From: Candidatus Roizmanbacteria bacterium RIFCSPHIGHO2_01_FULL_39_8 | GTDB lineage: Bacteria; Patescibacteriota; Microgenomatia; UBA1406; GWC2-37-13 | Assembly: GCA_001789355.1 (NCBI GenBank) | Contig: MFZI01000028.1 | Span: forward strand, 9,717-16,561 | Direction of reading: 5' to 3' | DNA: 6,845 nucleotides | In this document: positions 1 to 6,298 of the stretch, piece after piece | Position numbering within the stretch: position 1 is the first letter of the stretch | Layout: each line of letters starts with the position of its first letter | Notes under the pieces: model-generated | What the model saw: the letters and a program-made list of their open reading frames with translations, nothing else | Database searches by the model: none | Told to the model about the DNA's origin: nothing | Translations under genes and position numbers: made by a program

Positions 1-244
1 CAATTTTTTGAATTGCGGCCGGAAGCCAATATGTCAGGGGTTGATGATTCCCGGAAAAATCTTTGTATGGTTTATATCCTTTTAATATAAGATGACCTCC
101 CAACATATGAGCGTCCTCATCGCCGAAGCGGTGAGATTGCGAATAATTCTTAGCAACTCTATAAAGTTGGAATGTGTAAATGATTACTCCAAGGACAAAG
201 ATCAAAAGGAAAATTTTTTTGCTTAAAGGAGATTGGATTTTCAT
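1..244 (-). CDS. ArnT/PMT-like GT-C membrane glycosyltransferase, N-terminal fragment
   Basis: Only the first 81 codons are in the window; the gene continues past the left edge. The ATG (complement of 242-244) overlaps the TGA of the upstream GT2 gene as ATGA, so the two are probably translationally coupled. Residues about 10-28 form a hydrophobic first membrane segment after a short basic N-terminus. The following loop has GDEDAH at residues 41-46, then LKGYKPYKDF and HQPLTYW at about 54-73. This is the layout of the first extracytoplasmic loop in ArnT/PMT-type (GT39/GT83-like, PMT_2) enzymes: a DE pair that includes the catalytic Asp, then 'G..pY.Df...hpPl.y'. Family members transfer a sugar from a polyprenyl-phosphate donor on the outer face of the membrane. 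The acceptor and sugar cannot be told from this fragment. The family is fairly secure; whether the full gene is intact is unknown. Confidence 0.8.
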   Translation of the reverse strand, partial: MKIQSPLSKKIFLLIFVLGVIIYTFQLYRVAKNYSQSHRFGDEDAHMLGGHLILKGYKPYKDFSGNHQPLTYWLPAAIQKI

Positions 245-1059
245 TGCCTCAATAACCACTGTTTAATTAGATGCAGCTTAGTTTTGAGAGGCGCATATTT
301 TATCCCGAATCTCAATCTGTTTATTCGTTGGTATTTTTCATGGATTTTAGATCCGGGGCCGCCGGTTGATTGTGAGTTTTTATGCCATAAAATAATACGC
401 GGGTCATAAATCAATTTAATTCCCATCCTTTTTGCCCGTATACAAAAGTCTGAATCCTCAAAGTAAAGAAAATATGTCTCGTCCCAATAACCTAACTTAT
501 CTATAGCCGATTTATCCAACAACATGAGTGCTCCGTTGACGAATCCGGTTTCTTCAACTTTGTCATACTGTCCGCGATCCACTTCGTCGACACCACGATG
601 AGGTGTTAAGGCATGATTCCAATCGATTGAGCCACCCGCATACCAGAAAACTTTTCCCAAATCTTGTTTTGAATAGCGATCTTTGTGATATTCATAGCCT
701 GGCGCGTAGTATATTTTTCCTCCGATGATAGAAGAGGAATGATCTAGAAGAGATCTCATTGACATATCTATAAAATCTTTTTCAAAATACGTATCATTAT
801 TTAAAATGCAAAAAAAATGAATACCGCTCTCGCTCGCTTTTTTTAATCCTATATTAATTCCATGGGCGTACCCCTTATTTAAACCAGAAATTATTATAGT
901 TTCAAATGGAGTTGCTTTTATTGATTTTTTGTTTTTTGAAAGATCAACAACGAATAATGTGAAGTTTTTATTGTTTTGTTTCTCAAGGCTTTTAAGGAAA
1001 TCCTGAAGTACTGTATAATTCTCGTACACAACAGTAATAACAGCAAGCTTATGAGGCAT
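241..1059 (-). CDS. WbbL-like GT2 family glycosyltransferase
   Basis: Predicted cytoplasmic or membrane-associated GT-A inverting glycosyltransferase of 272 residues, resembling the rhamnosyltransferase/WbbL branch of GT2. It would add a sugar from an NDP-sugar to a lipid-linked glycan. The N-terminal strand (LAVITVVYENY, residues 5-15) and VVDLS (Asp39) begin the nucleotide-binding fold. NKGYAHGINIGLKKA (61-75) matches the family 'N.GyagG.N.gl' motif, and NND at 87-89 stands at the DxD site. The acceptor-side block TGFVNGALML (171-180), YWDETYFLYFEDSDFCIRA (191-209) with the ED pair 201-202, and a terminal WHK (225-227) are all typical. I chose the ATG at complement 1057-1059, which sits directly before the first beta strand. 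A GTG at 1083 in frame would add eight residues that match nothing in the family and would deepen the overlap with the divergent plus-strand gene. It ends in an ATGA overlap with the ArnT-like gene. The sugar specificity is not readable. Confidence 0.9.
   Translation of the reverse strand: MPHKLAVITVVYENYTVLQDFLKSLEKQNNKNFTLFVVDLSKNKKSIKATPFETIIISGLNKGYAHGINIGLKKASESGIHFFCILNNDTYFEKDFIDMSMRSLLDHSSSIIGGKIYYAPGYEYHKDRYSKQDLGKVFWYAGGSIDWNHALTPHRGVDEVDRGQYDKVEETGFVNGALMLLDKSAIDKLGYWDETYFLYFEDSDFCIRAKRMGIKLIYDPRIILWHKNSQSTGGPGSKIHEKYQRINRLRFGIKYAPLKTKLHLIKQWLLRQ
1014..1019 (+). promoter_or_regulatory. Candidate -10 element for the plus-strand paralogue operon
   Basis: TATAAT lies 31 bases before the ATG at 1051, which would put transcription start near A1026 with a leader of about 25 nt. 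At 17-base spacing the -35 position holds TTTAAG (991-996), matching the TTGACA consensus at only three positions. The element lies inside the coding sequence of the opposite-strand GT2 gene. Some promoter must be there, because no noncoding DNA precedes the plus-strand gene. AT-rich sequence yields TATAAT by chance, so this is a candidate only. Confidence 0.35.
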
Positions 1060-2754
1060 ACGATTGATTATATCAGAAAGCACAAATTCTTACTTTTTAT
1101 CATTCTCCCTGCTTTTCTGTTATTCATGCTCCTCATATTTCCCAGCGGAACTTTTTACTGTTTTACAAATGCGTGTGGAATAAATTTTTGGGGAGTTCAC
1201 GGACATGATGCTATTTGGCATCTTGCTATTACCAATGTTTCTTTTCAGAAATTTCCATTTATTGCTCCCACCTACGCGGGTCAATCTCTCTATGGATACA
1301 ACTACCTTTTTGATTTCTTTTCCTACTTAGTTGCTAAGGTTGGCTTTTCACCTATCTTTATTTACTTCAAGCTTTTTCCAGTAATCTGGTTTGTTATTTT
1401 TACCGTATTACTCATTGTACTGGCTCGCAAGATAAAAGATTCATCTTTATTTGTTGGGATATTTCTTTTTTTCAATTACTTCGCAGGCTCTTTTTACTAT
1501 TTAATCAAACTCTATCGTGAAGGCAACATAAATGATTCATCAACCCAGCTTCCTCAACCCGTGATGCTCATGATGTCAAATCCCCCGTATGCATTTTCTT
1601 TAATATTTTTACTTCTCTTATTGGTGCTTATCAAAAACAGAAGAATCAACTTAAAAACTTCACTCGTAATTGGATTTACCGTCTTCACTATCATGGGTCT
1701 CAAATTCTACGGGGGAGCGATAAGTATCTTTTTGACCGGAATTTATTTAACATTAGCTTATCTTTTAAAAGATTTGAAACGGTATCTAGTAAGTATTTTA
1801 ATACTGGGAATATTTACGCTCTTAAGCGTAATATTCTTCTATAATCCGACTCAATCTCTTAAAAGCGGTTCGATTTTCGGATTTGCTCCGTTTGCGCTTG
1901 TTCATACTATCACCGAAATGCCAAACCAGTTCTATCTCCAGAATTTGACAGATGCGAGATATTATTTAGTAGAGCATGGTGTAGGACCAAGACTAATAGG
2001 TATAGAGGCTCTCAATTTAACTATTTTTCTATTTTTTTATTTAGGTACACGTTTTTTTGGATTTTTCTACATTTTCTATTTATTTTTGAAGCGTAAGCTG
2101 AATCTGTTTGACTTCTCCGTTATTTTGACTATCTGTTTTTCCATATTGTTAAGTATTACGTTAGTTCAAAAAGCAGAGTGGTGGAATACCATACAATTTT
2201 TTTACTATGCGATATTTCTCTCGACTATCTATTTGGCGAGATTGACGTATTCCCTAATCACGGCAAAAAAAATACTTTTTAAATTGATAGCAATACTGAT
2301 TTTGGTACTATCGATTCCTACTTCTTATGATATGGTCAAATTCTATCTCGCTACTCCGGGTGCGACCTATCTACCTAAGGAAGAGTTGGAGGCGTTAGAG
2401 TTCCTGAAAAAGCAACCTCAGGGAGTAGTTTTGACACCCCTGTATAAAAACGAATGGAAAAACCTGACAAATCCCAAACCTCTTTATGCATATGAGGACA
2501 CTGCTTATGTTGCAGCCTTTTCCAATAAACAAGAATACTTCGCAAATGAGCTGCAATTGAGACTGACGGGAGTTGCCTATGAGAAAAGATTGGAAAAGCT
2601 GAGGCAAATGGATTGTTCTATCCTTAAAGAGGTAAACTATGTCTATGAGATAAAACAGCTAAGAGATGAAGATAAAATTGTCATGAAATGTAATCCAGCA
2701 AATATAAAAACAATTTACCACAATAAAAAAATAATTATATATACCCTCTTATGA
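1051..2754 (+). CDS. Polytopic GT-C-like membrane protein, paralogue A
   Basis: Uncharacterised membrane protein of 567 residues with a putative GT-C glycosyltransferase architecture. About eleven membrane segments are visible (roughly 12-30, 101-124, 132-152, 178-195, 203-219, 222-238, 245-264, 321-342, 353-372, 382-403, 407-422). A soluble C-terminal domain of about 140 residues starts near PTSYD (423-427). The loop after the first segment has CF....CG..FWGVHGHDAIWH (Cys37, Cys42, Asp53, His57), then PTYAG and YGYNYLFD. An acidic residue here parallels the catalytic Asp of GT-C enzymes, but that role is inference. A long central loop (264-320) carries FGFAPFAL, ITE, QFYLQ, TDARYYL and GPRL..IEA. 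The start is the ATG at 1051 rather than one 75 bases upstream: residue 1 aligns with residue 1 of the next gene (YI.KHKFLL follows in both), and the upstream extension has no counterpart there. No Shine-Dalgarno sequence is visible. It overlaps the divergent GT2 start by 9 bases and the next gene by 4. A polymerase (Wzy-like) or oligosaccharyltransferase role is an alternative. Confidence 0.85.
   Translation: MRHTIDYIRKHKFLLFIILPAFLLFMLLIFPSGTFYCFTNACGINFWGVHGHDAIWHLAITNVSFQKFPFIAPTYAGQSLYGYNYLFDFFSYLVAKVGFSPIFIYFKLFPVIWFVIFTVLLIVLARKIKDSSLFVGIFLFFNYFAGSFYYLIKLYREGNINDSSTQLPQPVMLMMSNPPYAFSLIFLLLLLVLIKNRRINLKTSLVIGFTVFTIMGLKFYGGAISIFLTGIYLTLAYLLKDLKRYLVSILILGIFTLLSVIFFYNPTQSLKSGSIFGFAPFALVHTITEMPNQFYLQNLTDARYYLVEHGVGPRLIGIEALNLTIFLFFYLGTRFFGFFYIFYLFLKRKLNLFDFSVILTICFSILLSITLVQKAEWWNTIQFFYYAIFLSTIYLARLTYSLITAKKILFKLIAILILVLSIPTSYDMVKFYLATPGATYLPKEELEALEFLKKQPQGVVLTPLYKNEWKNLTNPKPLYAYEDTAYVAAFSNKQEYFANELQLRLTGVAYEKRLEKLRQMDCSILKEVNYVYEIKQLRDEDKIVMKCNPANIKTIYHNKKIIIYTLL
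1067..1075 (-). promoter_or_regulatory. Candidate extended -10 for the WbbL-like GT2 gene (leaderless)
   Basis: Read on the minus strand this is TGATATAAT, an exact extended -10 (TGn-TATAAT). The hexamer ends 7 bases before the ATG of the GT2 gene, so transcription would start at or within a base of the start codon and give a leaderless or near-leaderless mRNA. No recognisable -35 lies upstream, which an extended -10 can tolerate. It is embedded in codons 6-9 of the divergent plus-strand gene. Confidence 0.35.
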
Positions 2755-4475
2755 AGGACTCGCTTAACTACATTGGTAAACACAAATTCTTACTTTGGAT
2801 AATTATTCCTGCCTTTTTACTCTATATGTTTATTATTTTTCCCAGTGGAACATATCTTTGTTTTGAAAAAGAATGTGGATATTATTTCTGGGGAGTACAC
2901 GGAAGAGACGCGATTTGGCATCTTGCGATTGAGGCTGTCTCTTTCAATAAAATACCCTTTATTTCACCCACATTTGCAGGAGAAAAGCTCTATAGCTATA
3001 ACTGGTTCATGGATTTTGGCATATTTCTCCTTTCTAAAATGGGTATTCCTGCAATTATTTCGTATTTTAAGTTGATTCCTGTCGTCTGGTTTATTGTCTT
3101 TACGTTTTTACTTACCACTTTTGCAAGGAAAGTGAAAGATAATCCATTATTTGTGAGCCTCTTTCTTCTCATGAGTTATTTCGCCGGTTCATTTTCATAT
3201 CTTTTGACTCTGTATCATAGTAAAACGATTAAGGATTCTTCAACTCTCTTGCTCCAACCCATATTGCACAGTATGTCTAATTTGCAGTATGCTCTTTCCC
3301 TTCTTCTTTTTCTTGCGCTTCTTATTCTAATCAAAGATAGAAAAATCACCCTTAGACAAGTTGTCTTAAATGGAATGATACTTTTTTGCATGTTCGGTTT
3401 GAAGTTCTATGGAGGATTAATCGGACTTTTTCTTATGTCAATACACCTCGTCCTTAATTTTTTCCAAAATCTACATAAAGAAAAGATAAAAATATTCTTT
3501 ACCTATGTGTTTTATTTTTTGCTCTTGGCGATCTTCGTTGGTTTTTCCGTTCTTATCTTTTATAATCCATTCCAATCAGGGAAAACCGGTTTTCCTTTTG
3601 GTTTCGCGCCTTTTGCACTTATTCACCCTATTACCGAGGCTCCGGATCAGTTCTATCTTCAGAGTATGACGGATGCAAGATACTATCTACAACAATTCAA
3701 GATGGGACCGCGACTCTTTGCGATAGAGGCTATAAATTTATTCATCTTTTTATTATTCTATTTAGGGACTAGATTTTTCGGAATCATATATATAGCCATT
3801 CTAGGGGTTAGACGAAAGCTTGATACCTTTGATGCAGTGGTGGTATCAACACTATTTTTCTCTATATTACTTACTGTCACATTGGTTCAAAAGGGCGTTT
3901 GGTGGAATACAATTCAGTTTTTCTTTTACGCAGTTTTTTTGTCAACGATCTATTTAACAAAATTGATAGACGACCTTTTCAGGTCAAAACAAAAACTATT
4001 ATTAGTTATTGGAATGTTCATCGTGTTATTGTCACTCCCCACTTCCTATGATCTTTTTTGGCACTTTATGACATCGCGTCCAACCTACATACCTAAAGAG
4101 GAAGTTGAAGCGCTTAATTTCCTAAAGAAACAACCACAAGGAGTAGTATTGGATGAACAATTTAAACTAGATATGACAACGAGTACCGGAAAAAATTTTC
4201 CACTCTATGGATATGGTGACAGTTCGCATATTGCAGCTTTTTCAGGACAACAGCAATATATCGCAGATGTACAGACGCTTGGAGTATCAAGCGTTCCCTA
4301 TGAGAAACGTCTGGAAAGAATTAAAAAAAAGGATTGCACGATTCTAAAAGAAGTAGATTATGTTTATGAAGTGAAGTTGTTACCAGCAGCAAAAAAAATA
4401 ATTACCGTTTGTAAACCAAAAGCCAGCAAAAAAATTTTTGAGAATACATTAATCAGGATATATTCTCTGTATTAG
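2751..4475 (+). CDS. Polytopic GT-C-like membrane protein, paralogue B
   Basis: Protein of 574 residues, the tandem paralogue of the preceding gene. By hand alignment about 130 of the first 230 residues are identical with no gap, as are about 53 of 74 in the central loop. It keeps the first membrane segment, HGRDAIWHLAI (50-60, Asp53, His57), PTFAG, YSYNWFMD, LKFYGG, FGFAPFAL, TDARYYL, GPRL..IEA, FYLGTRFFG, WWNTIQFF and the soluble tail beginning PKEEVEAL (448-455). All four extracytoplasmic cysteines are kept (37, 42, 529, 554). It differs by 7 extra residues near 240-270 and by a diverged stretch at 468-485 in the tail. Its ATG overlaps the TGA of paralogue A (ATGA, 2751-2754) with no Shine-Dalgarno sequence, indicating a coupled operon. 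Its TAG overlaps the stop of the convergent epimerase gene. Substrate and reaction are unknown; the two copies may act on different sugars or form a heterodimer. Confidence 0.85.
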   Translation: MKDSLNYIGKHKFLLWIIIPAFLLYMFIIFPSGTYLCFEKECGYYFWGVHGRDAIWHLAIEAVSFNKIPFISPTFAGEKLYSYNWFMDFGIFLLSKMGIPAIISYFKLIPVVWFIVFTFLLTTFARKVKDNPLFVSLFLLMSYFAGSFSYLLTLYHSKTIKDSSTLLLQPILHSMSNLQYALSLLLFLALLILIKDRKITLRQVVLNGMILFCMFGLKFYGGLIGLFLMSIHLVLNFFQNLHKEKIKIFFTYVFYFLLLAIFVGFSVLIFYNPFQSGKTGFPFGFAPFALIHPITEAPDQFYLQSMTDARYYLQQFKMGPRLFAIEAINLFIFLLFYLGTRFFGIIYIAILGVRRKLDTFDAVVVSTLFFSILLTVTLVQKGVWWNTIQFFFYAVFLSTIYLTKLIDDLFRSKQKLLLVIGMFIVLLSLPTSYDLFWHFMTSRPTYIPKEEVEALNFLKKQPQGVVLDEQFKLDMTTSTGKNFPLYGYGDSSHIAAFSGQQQYIADVQTLGVSSVPYEKRLERIKKKDCTILKEVDYVYEVKLLPAAKKIITVCKPKASKKIFENTLIRIYSLY

Positions 4476-5377
4476 AGTGTTTTTTCCTCTTGATACCATT
4501 TTATTGTTTTTTTAAGTCCCTCATCCAGAGAATAGTGAGGCTTCCAATTTAAGAACTCTTTCGCTTTTTGAATTGAAACATATTGTTTAGAAATTTCGAG
4601 CTTTCTATTATTTTCAAGAAATATAGGTTTAACACTGCTGGTTGCGGATAGTTTAATAATCCTATTTACGATATAGGCATTACTATAATGCTTGCCAGTT
4701 CCGAAATTAAAAGTTATATTTGACAAAATTTTCATCAGATTTTTCAAGTTTTCTCCCAAAGTTATATATGCATCTGTGGCGTCGTCTATATACATATAAT
4801 CTCTTGTTGTCTCGTTCGAAAAAATCTCAGGATGTTGATTTTTAAGCAAAAAATTGATGGTTTTCGGAATAATTCTGTTATTCTGGTCCCCAGGGCCATA
4901 TATATTGACACATCGAGCTATAGCTACCGGAAGCGCATAATAATTGGCATACGTTTGAGCAAGTATGTCGGCACAGGCTTTAGATGTTTCATATGGACCT
5001 GTGGGCCTAGGATAATATGTTTCCAAAAAAGGAAGACGATTTTTTCCATATACATGAGTGGTGGAAGCGATGATTATTCCTTCTAATTTATTTTGTCGAG
5101 CAGCCTCTAAAACATTCCATGTACCTCTGATATTCGTATCGAAAGTTGGAATTGGATCTTTTCCTGCAATGTTCAATAATGACTGAGCTGCTAGGTGATA
5201 ACAAAAATGATATTTTCCCGAATTAAAAACAGAATTGACTTTATTACTATCACTGACATTTTCATTAAAATAGTCAACACTTGCTTTAAGTGCAGCCAAT
5301 CTTTTTGTTAAGTGCTTGCCTACGAACCCTGAAGCACCAGTTATCAGCACTCGTTTATTTTTCCAGAAGTGAGCCAT
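4472..5377 (-). CDS. NAD(P)-dependent nucleotide-sugar epimerase/dehydratase (extended SDR)
   Basis: Cytoplasmic enzyme of 301 residues, close to the usual 300-350 for extended short-chain dehydrogenases that epimerise, dehydrate or reduce NDP-sugars. The Rossmann motif is TGASGFVG (13-20, GxxGxxG). HLAAQS (61-66) and TNIRGTWNVLEAAR (81-94) are typical. The active site looks intact: Thr106 in ASTTHVYG (104-111), Tyr129 and Lys133 in YETSK. The substrate-side blocks NIYGPGD (158-164), RDYMYIDD (192-199) and WKPHYSLDEGL (278-288) are present. The Asp-Glu pair of RmlB-type dTDP-glucose dehydratases (STDEVYG) is replaced by Thr-His, so RmlB is unlikely. The opening FWKNKRVLITGASGF and HLAAQS recall CDP-glucose 4,6-dehydratase (RfbG), but the protein is shorter and lacks that family's TSDK motif. 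A 4-reductase or 4-epimerase fits equally well. The start ATG lies 3 bases after the GT2 stop, so the genes are probably co-transcribed. Its TAA overlaps the stop of the convergent membrane-protein gene. Confidence 0.9.
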   Translation of the reverse strand: MAHFWKNKRVLITGASGFVGKHLTKRLAALKASVDYFNENVSDSNKVNSVFNSGKYHFCYHLAAQSLLNIAGKDPIPTFDTNIRGTWNVLEAARQNKLEGIIIASTTHVYGKNRLPFLETYYPRPTGPYETSKACADILAQTYANYYALPVAIARCVNIYGPGDQNNRIIPKTINFLLKNQHPEIFSNETTRDYMYIDDATDAYITLGENLKNLMKILSNITFNFGTGKHYSNAYIVNRIIKLSATSSVKPIFLENNRKLEISKQYVSIQKAKEFLNWKPHYSLDEGLKKTIKWYQEEKTL

Positions 5378-5380
5378 TCT

Positions 5381-6298
5381 TTAGTGAAATAGGGATAATA
5401 ATTTATTTTCAATCTTAAGTTTGACAGCGGTAATAGAATGGACCAGCGACTCTTTACTCAGCCAATAATTAGTTTCTATTAATCCTTTTCTAAAAAAAGA
5501 GCGCGATATCACAGGTAAATTGTCGTTTCCCTGAATGTATTTTTTACTTTCCCAGTAGTAAAAATAAACCAAAAAATAGTAAAACATTTGGAGAATTGCT
5601 AAAGCAAAACCATGTGTGCCATCCTTATAGCCTTGTTCTGCAAAAAATCTGCTGATAAATTCTGAAATAGAGTTTTGTATAGTTTGAGTCAGGGTCATCA
5701 CTTTATTTTTTCTTATTAATTGGGCAGATTCCTGTTTCGCATAAAAAATTGCTTTTGAGATATATTCGTCAATATTTTCGTAATTATAGTGGATCAGAGA
5801 AAGGTTTTCTTTAGCCTCGATAAATAATCCTTTTCCCTTCAATTCTGGTTGTTTGTGAATATCAATGTCCCTATCCCAATAAACCTTGTCTTTATTGATT
5901 AGCCGTATTTGATAGTCGGGAAACCAACGGGAATGTTTGATCCATTTGTTAAACACTATATTTTTGCGTGGGATTGCAAAATAATCATATTTCTCATAAT
6001 TATCCAGAATGAATTTTTTAAGATCGGGAGGAATTATTTCATCGTGGTCGACAAAAAGGATATACTGCTCTTTAGCATAGTGCTTAAGATCCTCACGGAT
6101 TAATTCGGCAAAAGAAAATTTCTTCTTTACCCGGACAATTTTTAATTTATCTATCATGAGCAATTCTTTTTCCAACTCCTCAGATATACCCGTATCGGCA
6201 ATGATTATTTCTGAGGCAATTTCTTTAACAGATTTAAGTACTTCAAACAGTCTGGGATGCTGATATTTGATTATGCAGATAACCGATATTTTAGCCAT
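5381..6298 (-). CDS. WaaE/KdtX-like GT2 family glycosyltransferase
   Basis: Protein of 305 residues from the GT2 branch that includes the LPS-core beta-1,4-glucosyltransferase WaaE (KdtX), predicted cytoplasmic-face. ISVICIIKYQ (4-13) is the first strand, and VDHDEIIPP (83-91) holds the DxD-like metal site in the family position 'lDaDE'. WFPDYQIRLI (125-134) followed by a Trp and an Ile-His (147-148) is the branch signature. FISRFFAEQGYKDGTHGFALAI (214-235) with a hydrophobic YYFLVYFYYWE tail (240-250) is the usual C-terminal module, perhaps a membrane-contacting helix. The first Asp motif is unusual: IADTGISEE (33-41) where most members have 'vDsgStDgT'. It starts with ATG inside the last codons of the flippase gene (8-base overlap, ATGGCTAA), a sign of translational coupling. 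The actual donor sugar and acceptor are unknown; LPS core is unlikely if the host is a Patescibacterium. Confidence 0.88.
   Translation of the reverse strand: MAKISVICIIKYQHPRLFEVLKSVKEIASEIIIADTGISEELEKELLMIDKLKIVRVKKKFSFAELIREDLKHYAKEQYILFVDHDEIIPPDLKKFILDNYEKYDYFAIPRKNIVFNKWIKHSRWFPDYQIRLINKDKVYWDRDIDIHKQPELKGKGLFIEAKENLSLIHYNYENIDEYISKAIFYAKQESAQLIRKNKVMTLTQTIQNSISEFISRFFAEQGYKDGTHGFALAILQMFYYFLVYFYYWESKKYIQGNDNLPVISRSFFRKGLIETNYWLSKESLVHSITAVKLKIENKLLSLFH

Larger units (their letters stand above)
1051..4475 (+). repeat. Ancient tandem gene duplication
   Basis: The two plus-strand genes are full-length homologues in direct tandem, about 1.7 kb each. At the nucleotide level most similarity has decayed: the longest exact match I noticed is 16 bases (1081-1096 and 2781-2796, both 30 bases after the respective ATG). 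The duplication is therefore old, not a recent copy or assembly artefact. Confidence 0.85.

Noticed and set aside
976..1050. 25-residue N-terminal extension of the first paralogue from an ATG at 976
   Set aside because: The paralogue aligns from the ATG at 1051 onward with nothing matching the extension, and the stretch is antisense to the conserved GT2 N-terminus.
1060..1083. GTG start at 1083 for the WbbL-like GT2 gene
   Set aside because: It adds eight residues with no family counterpart; the ATG at 1059 sits directly before the first beta strand and next to a plausible -10 element. A GTG start is still possible.
2395..2607. Minus-strand open frame of 70 codons
   Set aside because: Antisense shadow of the conserved C-terminal domain of paralogue A, with no recognisable protein features.
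2845..3075. Plus-strand open frame of 76 codons
   Set aside because: Out-of-frame shadow inside the conserved first loop of paralogue B.
4465..4485. Rho-independent terminator after the plus-strand operon
   Set aside because: The stem is only four base pairs with a 5-base loop; T-runs are common in this AT-rich sequence. Not listed as a feature.
4832..5086. Plus-strand open frame of 84 codons
   Set aside because: Antisense shadow of the epimerase active-site region.
5909..6103. Plus-strand open frame of 64 codons
   Set aside because: Antisense shadow of the WaaE-like GT2 catalytic region.
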